DNA of 64,000 nucleotides from Rhodobacteraceae bacterium Alg238-R152. GTDB taxonomy: Bacteria > Pseudomonadota > Alphaproteobacteria > Rhodobacterales > Rhodobacteraceae. The stretch lies in NCBI GenBank assembly GCA_900537125.1, contig UNRJ01000003.1, forward strand, positions 372,001 through 436,000. The letters are read 5' to 3'. Under the pieces are notes generated by a model that saw only the letters and a list, made by a program, of their open reading frames with translations, did not search any database and had not been told where the DNA came from. Shown here piece after piece: positions 45,703 to 54,452 of the stretch. The number at the start of each line of letters is the position of its first letter. Within the stretch, counting starts at the first letter, position 1. The position numbers were made by a program, and so were the translations under genes.

Positions 45703-47355
45703 TCATGAGAGCTCTTTCCACAAGACCTTGCCAACGCCGGATTTGGGCAAAGCATCGATGAACTCCACAATTGTGGGACATTTGTAGGCGCTCATTTGGG
45801 TTTTGCACCATTGGATGATGGCGTCTTGTGTGAGTGTGTCGCGTGCCTCGGCCTGAGGCACCACAAAGGCTTTCACACATTCGCCACGTCGCGGGTCTTT
45901 GGCACCCACGACGCAACATTCGGCAATCTCCGAATGGTGCAGCATTAGCATTTCAATTTCGGCGGGCCAGACTTTGAACCCCGCGGCGTTGACCATGCGT
46001 TTCACGCGGTCGACCATGAAGAAGTAGCCGTCTGCGTCGCGATACCCGATGTCGCCGGAGCGGAAGAACGGCACGCCGTCGATTTCGACAAAGGCCTCGG
46101 TTGTGGCTTCGGGGCGTTGCCAGTAGCCAGTGAAATTTTGCGGCGCGTGCATGACAATCTCACCGACTTCGCCGTGCGGCAGTTCGGTGTCGCCGCCAAT
46201 TTCCAGCACGCGGCTGTCGACCTCATAGATCGGTTGGCCCAGGCATTGGCGTTTGGGGGCCTCGATCGAGTTGATATGGGTGGCGGCCATGGTTTCCGAC
46301 AGGCCGTAACCTTCGATGTAGTCCAGCCCGGTCATGTCTTTGAGACGTTTGGCAATGGCATCGGGCATAGCCGCGCCACCGCCACCAATCATCTCCAGTG
46401 TGGAGAGGTCGTAGGTGTCAAAAGCGGGGTCGTTCACCAGATCAATCGCCATGGTGGCAATCGAGCGCCAGCGGGAGATTTTGTAGCGTTTGATCAGGCC
46501 AGCGGCCAGTTTTGAAGACCAGCGAGGTAAGATCACATTGCGTCCGCCGGTGAGGATTGGGCCGCACATGCCGCCTACCATACCGGTGACATGGAAAAAC
46601 GGCAGCGCGGCGAGGTGCACAGTGTCCTCATGCGGCGGGTTCCATAGCGAGCTGGCATGGAGGGACGCCAGAAACGTGCGGTGGGTGTGCATGCAGCCTT
46701 TGGGCTGGCCGGTGGTGCCGGAGCTGTAAGGAATGACGGCGAGGTCGTCGCTTGTTGTCTCGCGCGGGGCGGGCAAATGGCCTGCGTCCAGTGCAGATTG
46801 GAAGCCGGTGATGCCAAAGGCTGCGGCGTCCTGTTCGGACATGGTCTGCGCCAGATTGGGCGGGATCAGGTCAAAGTCATCTTGGCCCATGTCGGTCATG
46901 CGGGTGCCAATCAGGCTGGTGAGGTCGCCACGCTTGAGGGCTGGTAGGATGTGATCAGAGAGCTCAAGGGCGCAGATCGCGATTTTGGCACCGGTGTCTT
47001 CGACGAGATAGTCGATCTCCGCCTGTTTGTTCATCGGGTTCACAGGCACAACCGCGCCGCCCGCGCGTAGGATCGCAAAGAAGCTGATGATGTATTGCGG
47101 GCAATTCTGGGTGTAGAGCAGCACGCGGTCACCTTTGGAGAGGCCGACGTGTTGCAGATAGCCTGCCAGTGCGGTCACGCGGGCGGCGATTTCACGGTAA
47201 GTGTAATCGACACCGTTGTAGGTGACTGCAATACGGTTGCCCCACTTGACCACGGCCTCATCCATGCTGACATCAATCGGCTGGTCTGGCCGCGCAAAGG
47301 TCCAGTCTTTGTCGGTGGGCCAGAAATCCGGGATGCGGGCGTTTGGGTGGGGCAT
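45703..47355 (-). CDS. Acyl-CoA ligase (AMP-forming)
   Basis: A 550-residue ANL-superfamily ligase that activates a carboxylic acid to its CoA thioester via an adenylate. Motifs: the phosphate loop PYSSGTTGQPKGCMHTH, GGGGAAMPD, GYGLSETMAATH, the hinge SGDIGYRDADGYFFMVDRVKRM, and the catalytic lysine in PKSGVGKVLWKEL. The sequence suits medium/long-chain or dicarboxylic acids. ATG 47355 behind AAAGGA is the start. It is divergent from the multifunctional beta-oxidation gene. Confidence 0.9.
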   Translation of the reverse strand: MPHPNARIPDFWPTDKDWTFARPDQPIDVSMDEAVVKWGNRIAVTYNGVDYTYREIAARVTALAGYLQHVGLSKGDRVLLYTQNCPQYIISFFAILRAGGAVVPVNPMNKQAEIDYLVEDTGAKIAICALELSDHILPALKRGDLTSLIGTRMTDMGQDDFDLIPPNLAQTMSEQDAAAFGITGFQSALDAGHLPAPRETTSDDLAVIPYSSGTTGQPKGCMHTHRTFLASLHASSLWNPPHEDTVHLAALPFFHVTGMVGGMCGPILTGGRNVILPRWSSKLAAGLIKRYKISRWRSIATMAIDLVNDPAFDTYDLSTLEMIGGGGAAMPDAIAKRLKDMTGLDYIEGYGLSETMAATHINSIEAPKRQCLGQPIYEVDSRVLEIGGDTELPHGEVGEIVMHAPQNFTGYWQRPEATTEAFVEIDGVPFFRSGDIGYRDADGYFFMVDRVKRMVNAAGFKVWPAEIEMLMLHHSEIAECCVVGAKDPRRGECVKAFVVPQAEARDTLTQDAIIQWCKTQMSAYKCPTIVEFIDALPKSGVGKVLWKELS

Positions 47356-47547
47356 GGGGCCGTCCTTTGATCTTGCCTTTTGCGCGCGGAGCGTAGGCCA
47401 GCCTAGCGCGGCTTTGCGGGATTTCAGCGGGAAATTTTGCGCAAGTGTCGTGGCGTCGTTTTTTGCCGCAAGGGCGCGAAACAGATGTTCGCGTGACCGA
47501 AGCCGCCGTAGACTATCGGCAACATATGTATGCGAGGGAGGCTCACG

Positions 47548-49632
47548 ATGGGCGAGAACAAGGTCACCGTGGAATTTGTGGAAGATGTGGCGCTGATCTG
47601 CATCGACAACCCGCCAGTGAACGCCAGCGGCGTGGCCGTGCGTCAGGGCATTGTCGATGCGTTGGGTGAGATCAAGGCGGCGGGCAGTGCCAAGGCGATT
47701 GGTCTTTATTGCGCTGGCCGGACCTTCATTGCCGGTGCGGACATCACCGAATTTGGCAAGCCGCCCTTGGAGCCGGGCCTGCCAGAAGTGTGCAACATCC
47801 TTGAGGATAACGAAACGCCGATTGTGGCGGTGATCCATGGCACCGCGCTGGGCGGTGGGTTGGAAACCGCGATGGGCTGTCATGCGCGGGTGGCAGTACC
47901 AACCGCGAAAGTAGGCCTGCCCGAGGTGCTGTTGGGTATTCTACCGGGCGCAGGTGGCACGCAACGGGCGCCACGTTTGGCGGGGATTTCCAACGCGCTG
48001 GATCTGATCCTGTCTGGCCGTCATGTGCCTGCTAAAGACGCGCTTGAGATGGGTCTAGTAGATCGCATTGACGACGGTGAACCGCGTGAGGTGGCTTTGG
48101 CGGCGGCGAAAGATGTCGTGGCGGGCACGCTGGCGACACGTCGGACCGGTGAATTGACCACCACGCCCGATGACGCGGCAATTGAGGCCAAGATGGCCGC
48201 GGTGCAGAAGAAGCATCCGCATCTGATTTCCCCCCAGAAATGCGTGGAGTGCGTGGCGGCCTCGACCGGGGATTTCAAAGAGGGTCTGGCATTTGAGCGG
48301 GCGCGGTTCATGGAGTGTTTGCCCTCGCCGCAGTCCAAAGGCTTGATCCACGCGTTCTTTGGTGAGCGGGCTGTGGCCAATATCCCGGAGAGGAAAGCGC
48401 AGGCGCGCGACATCGCGAGCGTTGGCGTGATTGGCGGCGGGACCATGGGGTCTGGTATTTCCACATCAGCGTTGATGGCGGGGCTGCCGGTCACGTTGAT
48501 TGAGGTGACTCAAGAGGCGTTGGACCGGGGTGTGGCGACAATCACCGGCAATCTCGATGGCGCGGTGAAGCGTGGCAAGATGAGTGCAGCCAAGCGCGAT
48601 GCGGCGCTGGTGCACCTATCGGCCTCGATGAATATGGAAGCGCTGGCCGAGGTCGATGTGGTGATCGAAGCCGTGTTCGAAAGCATGGACGTCAAGAAAG
48701 AGATATTCTCCGCGCTGGATGTAATCTGCAAAGACGGCGCGGTGCTGGCGTCCAACACGTCTTATCTTGATGTGAACGAAATTGCGGCAATGACCAAGCG
48801 CCCTCAGGATGTGCTCGGGCTGCATTTTTTCTCCCCGGCGCACATTATGAAACTGCTTGAAGTGGTTGTGGGCGAAAAGACCGCGCCGGAAGTTGTGGCA
48901 ACCGGTTTTGCGTTGGCCAAGAAGATGCGCAAAGTGGCTGTGCGCGCGGGTGTGTGTGATGGGTTCATCGGCAACCGCATTCTGGGCCACTACCTAAAAA
49001 CCGCGAGCTATCTGGTGCTCGACGGCGCACATCCCGATCAGGTGGACAAGGCGCTGGAAGGCTTTGGCTTTGCCATGGGGCCGCACCGTGTGGGTGACCT
49101 TGCTGGGCTAGATATTGGTTACATGACCCGCAAGCGGTTGGCGGCAACTCGTCCAGCGGAAGAGCGCTATGGTGGGGCGATTGCTGATCGGCTGAGCGAA
49201 AATGGCTGGAACGGACGTAAAACCAGCAAAGGATATTACGTCTATGAAGGCCGTGACACGCTGGAGAACCCGGACCTGAACGCCATCATCCATGAGGAAC
49301 GTGCCAAAGCAGGCATCACGCCGAGGGCGTTCAGCGATGAGGACATTGTTGAGCGCTACATGACGGCGATGATTTCCGAGGCTACGCGAGTGGTCGAAGA
49401 TGGCATTGCGCTGCGGCCGGTGGATGTTGATGTGGTGTTTCTGTCTGGCTACGGCTTCCCGCGCTTCCGGGGTGGGCCGCTGCATTATGCTGACACCATT
49501 GGCGCAGAGGAGCTGGTGAAGCGGATTGAGGCCTATGCACAAGAGGATGCGCATTACTGGCAAGTGCCTGCGTTGCTTCGGAAAATGGCCGAAGATGGCA
49601 GCACGTTTGCGGATTTGAACAAAGGAAAGTGA
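47548..49632 (+). CDS. Bifunctional enoyl-CoA hydratase / 3-hydroxyacyl-CoA dehydrogenase (PimF/FadJ-like)
   Basis: A 694-residue fusion. Residues 1-200 are a crotonase domain with oxyanion motifs ([29 protein letters not shown]) and the catalytic Glu region ([19 protein letters not shown]). From about 295 there is an NAD domain ([13 protein letters not shown]), catalytic His in [17 protein letters not shown], and two C-terminal dehydrogenase domains. It performs beta-oxidation steps two and three. The length is close to PimF of the pimelate operon. AGGGAG precedes ATG 47548; two acyl-CoA dehydrogenase genes follow at 4 and 1 nt. Confidence 0.92.
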   Translation: MGENKVTVEFVEDVALICIDNPPVNASGVAVRQGIVDALGEIKAAGSAKAIGLYCAGRTFIAGADITEFGKPPLEPGLPEVCNILEDNETPIVAVIHGTALGGGLETAMGCHARVAVPTAKVGLPEVLLGILPGAGGTQRAPRLAGISNALDLILSGRHVPAKDALEMGLVDRIDDGEPREVALAAAKDVVAGTLATRRTGELTTTPDDAAIEAKMAAVQKKHPHLISPQKCVECVAASTGDFKEGLAFERARFMECLPSPQSKGLIHAFFGERAVANIPERKAQARDIASVGVIGGGTMGSGISTSALMAGLPVTLIEVTQEALDRGVATITGNLDGAVKRGKMSAAKRDAALVHLSASMNMEALAEVDVVIEAVFESMDVKKEIFSALDVICKDGAVLASNTSYLDVNEIAAMTKRPQDVLGLHFFSPAHIMKLLEVVVGEKTAPEVVATGFALAKKMRKVAVRAGVCDGFIGNRILGHYLKTASYLVLDGAHPDQVDKALEGFGFAMGPHRVGDLAGLDIGYMTRKRLAATRPAEERYGGAIADRLSENGWNGRKTSKGYYVYEGRDTLENPDLNAIIHEERAKAGITPRAFSDEDIVERYMTAMISEATRVVEDGIALRPVDVDVVFLSGYGFPRFRGGPLHYADTIGAEELVKRIEAYAQEDAHYWQVPALLRKMAEDGSTFADLNKGK

Positions 49633-49636
49633 TGCC

Positions 49637-50824
49637 ATGGACCTGAGTTATTCCAAAGAAGACCTGGCGTTTCGAGATGAGGTGCGGGCGTTTTTGGCTG
49701 AGCAGCTGCCGGAAGAGATTTCCAGCGCGGTGCGGGCCGGGGGCGAGCTGACCAAAGCGATGATGGAAGAGTGGCATGCCATTCTGAACACGCGCGGTTG
49801 GCTGGCGACGATCTGGCCGAAAGCGTTTGGCGGACCGGGGTGGTCGCCGGTGCAGAAGCACATCTTTGAGGAAGAATGTTGTCGGGCTTATGCGCCGCGC
49901 ATTGTGCCGTTTGGCCTCAATATGTTGGGGCCGGTGCTGATCAAATTTGGCTCCAAAGAACAGCAGGACCATTACCTGCCGCGTATTCTGGATGGCACGG
50001 ATTGGTGGTGTCAGGGGTACTCTGAACCCGGCGCAGGGTCAGATTTGGCGTCGCTCAAGACCAAGGCTGTGCGCGATGGCGATGAATGGGTCATCAATGG
50101 GCAAAAGACCTGGACCACTTTAGGGCAGCACGCCGATTGGATTTTCTGCCTGTGCCGGACTGATCCCGATGTCAAGCAGCAGGCGGGTATCAGCTTTATT
50201 CTTGTGGATATGGCAACGCCTGGCATCGAGGTGCGCCCGATCAAGCTGATCGAAGGCGGGCACGAGGTGAACGAAGTGTTCTTCACGGATGTGCGGGTGC
50301 CGATTGGCAACCTTGTGGGCGAGGAGAACAAAGGCTGGACCATTGCCAAGTTCCTGCTGACCCATGAGCGCACCGGCATTGCTGGTGTGGGCTTCTCCAT
50401 GCAGGCGTTGGAAGAGGTGAAGGCGATTGCCCGTCAAACCCTGCGGGGCGGTAAGCCGTTGATTGAAGATCCGTTGTTTGCTGCGCGGATTGCCCAGGCG
50501 GAGATTGATCTTGAGGCAATGAAGATCACCAACCTGCGGATGTTGTTCAAGGCACAGGAACAAGGTGCGCCGGGGCCGGAGACATCCTTGCTCAAGATTA
50601 AGGGCACGGTGATCAATCAGGAGCTCAAAGACCTTGCGCGGCGGGCCTTGGGGCCGGCGGCGGCACCTTTCCCGGGACATATCACGGAGGGCAATCTGAT
50701 GTTTGGACCTGCCGATACCGAGCACAATGCGGCGCGGTATTTCAACAACCGTAAGACGTCGATTTTTGGTGGGTCAAATGAAATCCAGCGCAATATCGTG
50801 ACCAAAACCATGCTGGAGCTTTGA
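49637..50824 (+). CDS. Acyl-CoA dehydrogenase, large-subunit type (PimC-like)
   Basis: A 395-residue FAD enzyme for the first beta-oxidation step (MDLSYSKEDLAFRDEVRAFL). It has the flavin/substrate segments GYSEPGAGSDLASLKT and NGQKTWTTLGQHADW and a C-terminal IFGGSNEIQRN. The usual EGT catalytic Glu of MCAD reads GGS here. It lies 1 nt upstream of a second, shorter dehydrogenase, the arrangement of heteromeric pairs such as PimC/PimD. Confidence 0.9.
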   Translation: MDLSYSKEDLAFRDEVRAFLAEQLPEEISSAVRAGGELTKAMMEEWHAILNTRGWLATIWPKAFGGPGWSPVQKHIFEEECCRAYAPRIVPFGLNMLGPVLIKFGSKEQQDHYLPRILDGTDWWCQGYSEPGAGSDLASLKTKAVRDGDEWVINGQKTWTTLGQHADWIFCLCRTDPDVKQQAGISFILVDMATPGIEVRPIKLIEGGHEVNEVFFTDVRVPIGNLVGEENKGWTIAKFLLTHERTGIAGVGFSMQALEEVKAIARQTLRGGKPLIEDPLFAARIAQAEIDLEAMKITNLRMLFKAQEQGAPGPETSLLKIKGTVINQELKDLARRALGPAAAPFPGHITEGNLMFGPADTEHNAARYFNNRKTSIFGGSNEIQRNIVTKTMLEL

Positions 50825-50825
50825 G

Positions 50826-51896
50826 ATGGATTTTAATCTGACCGAAGATCGCCAGATGTTGGCGGATACATTGACCCGGTTTCTAGGTGAGAGATACCCG
50901 GTCGAGCACCGGATCAATGTGGCCTATGACGCGCCGTATCACGATCCCGCGCTGTGGGATCAGTTGGTGGAGCTTGGTGCATTATATGCGCTGGCACCTG
51001 AAAACGCTGGTGGCATGGGCGGCAGCGGTTTTGATATTTCCGTGGTGTTTGAAGCGCTAGGCAAAGCGCTGTGTCCGGAGCCTGTTTTGGGTACGTTGAT
51101 GGCCTCGCGGATTTTGGCGGCGGCCGGGGTGGGGCAGGAAGAGTTGCTGACCGGGGCCACGAAATACGCAGTCGGCATCACTGAGATTGATGCGCCGTAT
51201 GAGTTGGACCAGATCGCCACCGTGGCCACGGCCAAGGGGGACGGATTTGCCCTATCGGGGCGCAAGTCTACGGTTTATGGCGGGCAGGTGGCAGACGTGA
51301 TCCTTGTGGCGGCAAAACAGGGTGACGGTTTGGGTGTGTTTGCGGTCAATGTGAACGACGCCAACGTGACCAGCTACGGTATGATGGATGGCGGCGGTGC
51401 GGTGGAAGTGCTGCTTGATGACACGCCAGCGACTTTGGTCTTGGCGGATGCCGCTGCGGCGCTAGAAGACGCTGTAAATGCAGGGATCGTTGCCTTGTGT
51501 GCGGAGGCTGTCGGCGCCATGGATGTGACCCATGCGACGACGGTGGACTACCTCAAGCAGCGCAAGCAGTTTGGTATTCCGATTGGCAAGTTTCAGGTGT
51601 TGCAACACCGCGCCGTGGACATGATGACCGAAATTGAGCAAGCGCGCTCGATCACGATCAAAGCGGCGGCGGAACTGGGAGGCAAAGAAGCCAGCCGGTA
51701 CGCGTCGATGGCCAAAAACATGATTGGTCGCGCGGCGCGTTTGGTGGCGGAAGAGAGCATCCAGATGCACGGTGGGATTGCCATGACCTGGGAGTATGCG
51801 GTGAGCCACTATGCCAAGCGATTGATTATGCTCGATGCTCAGCTGGGCGACACGGATTATCACCTGAGCCAAGTGATGAAAGGATATGCGGCTTAA
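50826..51896 (+). CDS. Acyl-CoA dehydrogenase, small-subunit type (PimD-like)
   Basis: A 356-residue acyl-CoA dehydrogenase homologue, shorter and more diverged than its partner (MDFNLTEDRQMLADTLTRFL). It keeps the helical C-terminus (RKQFGIPIGKFQVLQHRAVDM, QMHGGIAMTWEYAVSHYAKRL) but the N-terminal flavin segment is weaker (YELDQIATVATAKGDGFALSGRK). It probably forms a heteromer with the preceding gene product, by analogy to PimCD and steroid side-chain dehydrogenases. A strong terminator follows. Confidence 0.87.
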   Translation: MDFNLTEDRQMLADTLTRFLGERYPVEHRINVAYDAPYHDPALWDQLVELGALYALAPENAGGMGGSGFDISVVFEALGKALCPEPVLGTLMASRILAAAGVGQEELLTGATKYAVGITEIDAPYELDQIATVATAKGDGFALSGRKSTVYGGQVADVILVAAKQGDGLGVFAVNVNDANVTSYGMMDGGGAVEVLLDDTPATLVLADAAAALEDAVNAGIVALCAEAVGAMDVTHATTVDYLKQRKQFGIPIGKFQVLQHRAVDMMTEIEQARSITIKAAAELGGKEASRYASMAKNMIGRAARLVAEESIQMHGGIAMTWEYAVSHYAKRLIMLDAQLGDTDYHLSQVMKGYAA

Positions 51897-51913
51897 GTCG
51901 TTGACCAAAAACT

Positions 51914-51952
51914 GAGAAAACGCCCCGCAATGTCGGGGCGTTTTCTGTTTTT
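51914..51952. terminator. Bidirectional terminator after the acyl-CoA dehydrogenase pair
   Basis: GAAAACGCCCC and GGGGCGTTTTC form an 11-bp stem around an 8-nt loop, with TGTTTTT on the plus strand. It serves the + operon and the convergent membrane-protein gene. Confidence 0.85.
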
Positions 51953-52400
51953 AAACTGCGGCGCGACGTCGTTTGCCTGCGGTAAGCTTGCGGCCGTCGC
52001 GCATGTTTAGGCCCAGCAAGGTCAGGTTGGCGGCTCCGACGAGTAATTCGAAGACCTGCACAACATAGAATGTAGTGTCGAAGCTGCCTGCCTGTGCTTT
52101 GGTTGCGAGGTAGAGTGCGGCGGGGATCAGGACCAGGATGCCGTTGGCAGCGACAATTGGCATGCGTTTGGATTTTGCGCTCAACACGCCACCCACGCGG
52201 CCTTTTGCCAATTTGGCGCCCGATACTCCGGCGGTCGCCATCGCGGGGATCAGGACAAAAAAGCCGTAGGGTATCGCGGTTTTTACAGCTGTGATAGCGG
52301 TGTGATCCAGAAAGATTTCGGAAATCATTGTGGAAATCCAAAAGGTTGCAATGGTTGCAGTGGCCAGGGCGGCGGCGGCTTTGTGTACTGTGGATAGCAT
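51951..52400 (-). CDS. Four-helix membrane protein next to marR
   Basis: A 149-residue inner-membrane protein with four hydrophobic helices and a basic C-terminus (DGRKLTAGKRRRAAV). ATG 52400 follows GGAG at a normal distance, better than the ATG at 52412. I do not recognise the family. It is divergent from a MarR gene, and two identical-form operators lie between them, so it is very likely the MarR target. Confidence 0.75.
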   Translation of the reverse strand: MLSTVHKAAAALATATIATFWISTMISEIFLDHTAITAVKTAIPYGFFVLIPAMATAGVSGAKLAKGRVGGVLSAKSKRMPIVAANGILVLIPAALYLATKAQAGSFDTTFYVVQVFELLVGAANLTLLGLNMRDGRKLTAGKRRRAAV

Positions 52401-52416
52401 GGGAATCTCCATTTAC

Positions 52417-52428
52417 ATAGCTTGCTAT
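52417..52428. promoter_or_regulatory. MarR operator 1 (ATAGC-TT-GCTAT)
   Basis: A perfect 5-bp-arm palindrome in the 69-bp gap between the divergent membrane-protein and marR genes. It lies 22 bp (two helical turns) from operator 2, with the AT-rich promoter core between them. Confidence 0.65.
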
Positions 52429-52438
52429 ATTATATTGT

Positions 52439-52450
52439 ATAGCGTGCTAT
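52439..52450. promoter_or_regulatory. MarR operator 2 (ATAGC-GT-GCTAT)
   Basis: Same arms as operator 1, differing only in the two central bases; 20 bp upstream of the marR start. A TATATTGTAT stretch between the operators probably contains the -10 elements. Confidence 0.65.
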
Positions 52451-52469
52451 GTAATGCAAGGGTGTTGGT

Positions 52470-52913
52470 ATGGATTTTCGAACTGAGACCTCATTGGGCT
52501 ATGTGGTGAACCATTTTGCGCGGCTTATGGCGCGTGATTTGGAAGCACGGATTAAGCCGCATGGAATAGCGCTGGGCGCGTTTCCGGCATTGTTGCATTT
52601 GTGGGAAAAAGACGGGCTCACTCAAAAGGAGCTGGTCGCCAAGTTGGGCATTGAGCAGCCGACTTTGGCGGCGACTTTGACCCGTATGGAGCGGGACGGG
52701 CTGGTTACACGCCAACGCGACGCGGGCGACGGGCGGGTGCAACGTATTAGATTGACAGGGAAAGCCCGCGCGTTGCGTGAGCTGGCCTATGCCGAGGCAA
52801 CGACGGTGAATACGAGGGCGGTGTCTGATCTAACGGGCGCAGAGCAACAGCAGCTACTGGCGCTGATGGGGCGGGTGATCTCCACATTGGAGACCACACC
52901 GGCGAGTGATTAA
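52470..52913 (+). CDS. MarR family transcriptional regulator
   Basis: A 147-residue winged-helix regulator (KDGLTQKELVAKLGIEQPTLAATLTRMERDGLVTRQRDAGDGRVQRIRLT, about 48-97), the whole of which fits MarR. Such dimers repress themselves and a divergent gene until a small phenolic or oxidised ligand binds. The paired ATAGC palindromes upstream support this. It overlaps the convergent YHS gene by 4 bp at the 3' end. Confidence 0.92.
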   Translation: MDFRTETSLGYVVNHFARLMARDLEARIKPHGIALGAFPALLHLWEKDGLTQKELVAKLGIEQPTLAATLTRMERDGLVTRQRDAGDGRVQRIRLTGKARALRELAYAEATTVNTRAVSDLTGAEQQQLLALMGRVISTLETTPASD

Positions 52914-53365
52914 CCGAGGACGCCTGGCCAGTTGCCGAGGCCCTTCTTGATGTTGCCGGGAATGTCTTGACGCCAGAGTTCCTGAGCACGCAGGTTGGCG
53001 TTGAGAAAGAGCACATCTTTGTGGATGGTCCAGGCTTCGGGGATGGTCGGCGCGAGGTAACCTTTGGAGGCGGCATAGGCGCAGTAACCGCCAAAACGTG
53101 GCGCGTAAGTCTCTGGATTGGCTTGGAACTTCGCCGCGTTTTGGGCGGAAGCAAAGCGCCAGGTGGCGCCGTTCCAATCGACAAGGTTTGCTGCAGAACC
53201 TTCGACGGGTTTTTGGTCGCTAAAATAGGCAACCGGGTCGTAGCCGTTGATCGCGAGGGGGTTTTGAAACACTTCCGGTTCGCGGGCCAAGGCGCGTTGC
53301 GACGTGAATGCGTAGGCAAGTGGGGCCGTGGCAAAAAGGCCAAGGGCAGCGCGGCGTGTGAGCAT
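52910..53365 (-). CDS. Exported YHS-domain protein
   Basis: A 151-residue protein with an RR-containing signal peptide (MLTRRAALGLFATAPLAYA), possibly Tat-dependent, followed by a YHS domain (NGYDPVAYFSDQKPVEG, ATWRFASAQNAAKF, PRFGGYCAYAASKGYLAP). YHS domains bind metals, often copper, in transport and redox proteins. The start at 53365 has a very strong AGGAGG site. The tail GLGNWPGVLG is typical of this small exported family. The ligand is not shown by the sequence. Confidence 0.87.
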   Translation of the reverse strand: MLTRRAALGLFATAPLAYAFTSQRALAREPEVFQNPLAINGYDPVAYFSDQKPVEGSAANLVDWNGATWRFASAQNAAKFQANPETYAPRFGGYCAYAASKGYLAPTIPEAWTIHKDVLFLNANLRAQELWRQDIPGNIKKGLGNWPGVLG

Positions 53366-53618
53366 GTGTGTTCCTCCTATGTTAGAGGCAATATACGGCC
53401 AAAGTGGGATTTGGGGAGGAGGGCTCACCTGGCTGTGATTGCCTGTGAGAGAACGGTTTGTCAGGCGTCGCCTGGATCAAGCCAGAATCATCCGTATTTG
53501 TAATGAGTCCAAACCGAGATCCTGTATGGATCCAAATCCAGAAATAAACATCAATTTAACCCGCTCAGCCGAGCGTCTTGGCCAGCTTTGAAACGCTTTC
53601 ACATCTGGAGGAATTGAA
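53366..53618. other. Gap between the YHS gene and the solute-binding-protein gene
   Basis: These 253 bp have no credible reading frame. They must hold the divergent promoters. GGAGG at 53607-53611 is the ribosome-binding site of the downstream gene. No clear palindrome was found. Confidence 0.4.
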
Positions 53619-54383
53619 TTGTTGAAACGTGTTATTTATGCCGCCTCTTTGGCTTGCATGACTGCTGCGACGACGGTGTCTGCTGCCCCTATCAAGCTGG
53701 TTCAAGATGAGGCTTACGCGCCTTACATGGGGCTGGAAAACGGACAACCTACGGGAATTTGGGCTGAATTTATCAATGAAGCCTTGTCGCGCGTCGGAGG
53801 GGAGTACGACGTGGTGTTGGAGGCGGTGCCTTGGTCGCGCGCTGTGAAGTTGGTGGAGTCCGGGCAAGCACACGGCTTGATTGGAACCTACTACCGTCCA
53901 GACTCCCGCCCGTGGATTGGCACGTATTCGACCTCTCCGGTGACCGAGAAAGTATCCGTGTATTGCCGAGAAGGTGTGGCGCAGTCGGATTGGGCTTATC
54001 CGGCGGACTTTGCAGGCCTAACCTTTGGCAACAACGCCGGGTTTGGCACACCGGGTAAGGCCTTTTTTGAAATGGTGGATGCCGGGACGATCACTTTACA
54101 GGAGGCCCAGACCACTGAGCAAAACCTGAAGAAGCTCGAGAAAGGGCGCATTGATTGTTATGTGCAGGAGCAGTTGGCTGCTGAAATGGTGATCAACGGC
54201 AACGGTCTAAAAGGCGTTGTGCGCGTTTTGGACGCCTCTGCAGAGACCGCACATATTGGGTTCCGTGCGGATTGGCAGGATGAAGACTCCAAGAAATTTA
54301 TCGCAGACTTCAATGCCGCACTGCAATCCATGATGGATGACGGCACCGTGGCGGAGATCGTGTCACGTACGGTTGGCGGCTGA
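53619..54383 (+). CDS. Periplasmic solute-binding protein (family 3), TTG start
   Basis: A 254-residue exported protein: signal peptide (MLKRVIYAASLACMTAATTVSAA, read with initiator Met) then an SBP_bac_3 domain (KLVQDEAYAPYMGLENGQPTGIWAEFINEAL; GLTFGNNAGFGTPGKAFFEMV). No permease or ATPase gene is near, so it may serve a distant transporter or act as a sensor. No ATG fits; GGAGG stands 7 nt before TTG 53619, and a second TTG follows directly. A terminator follows. Confidence 0.85.
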   Translation: MLKRVIYAASLACMTAATTVSAAPIKLVQDEAYAPYMGLENGQPTGIWAEFINEALSRVGGEYDVVLEAVPWSRAVKLVESGQAHGLIGTYYRPDSRPWIGTYSTSPVTEKVSVYCREGVAQSDWAYPADFAGLTFGNNAGFGTPGKAFFEMVDAGTITLQEAQTTEQNLKKLEKGRIDCYVQEQLAAEMVINGNGLKGVVRVLDASAETAHIGFRADWQDEDSKKFIADFNAALQSMMDDGTVAEIVSRTVGG

Positions 54384-54402
54384 TCTGGTTTTGCTAGATT
54401 TG

Positions 54403-54442
54403 GAGCGCAGTGCCCGACGAAGGTACTGCGCTTTTCTTTTGG
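54403..54442 (+). terminator. Terminator of the solute-binding-protein gene
   Basis: AGCGCAGTGCC pairs with GGTACTGCGCT (one mismatch), followed by TTTCTTTT. It also separates the convergent thiolase gene. Confidence 0.75.
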
Positions 54443-54452
54443 CATTAAGAAG

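Noticed and set aside
47356-47883. A 176-residue N-terminal extension of the acyl-CoA ligase
   Set aside because: It would overlap the start of the divergent hydratase/dehydrogenase gene and has no similarity to ligases; AAAGGA precedes ATG 47355.
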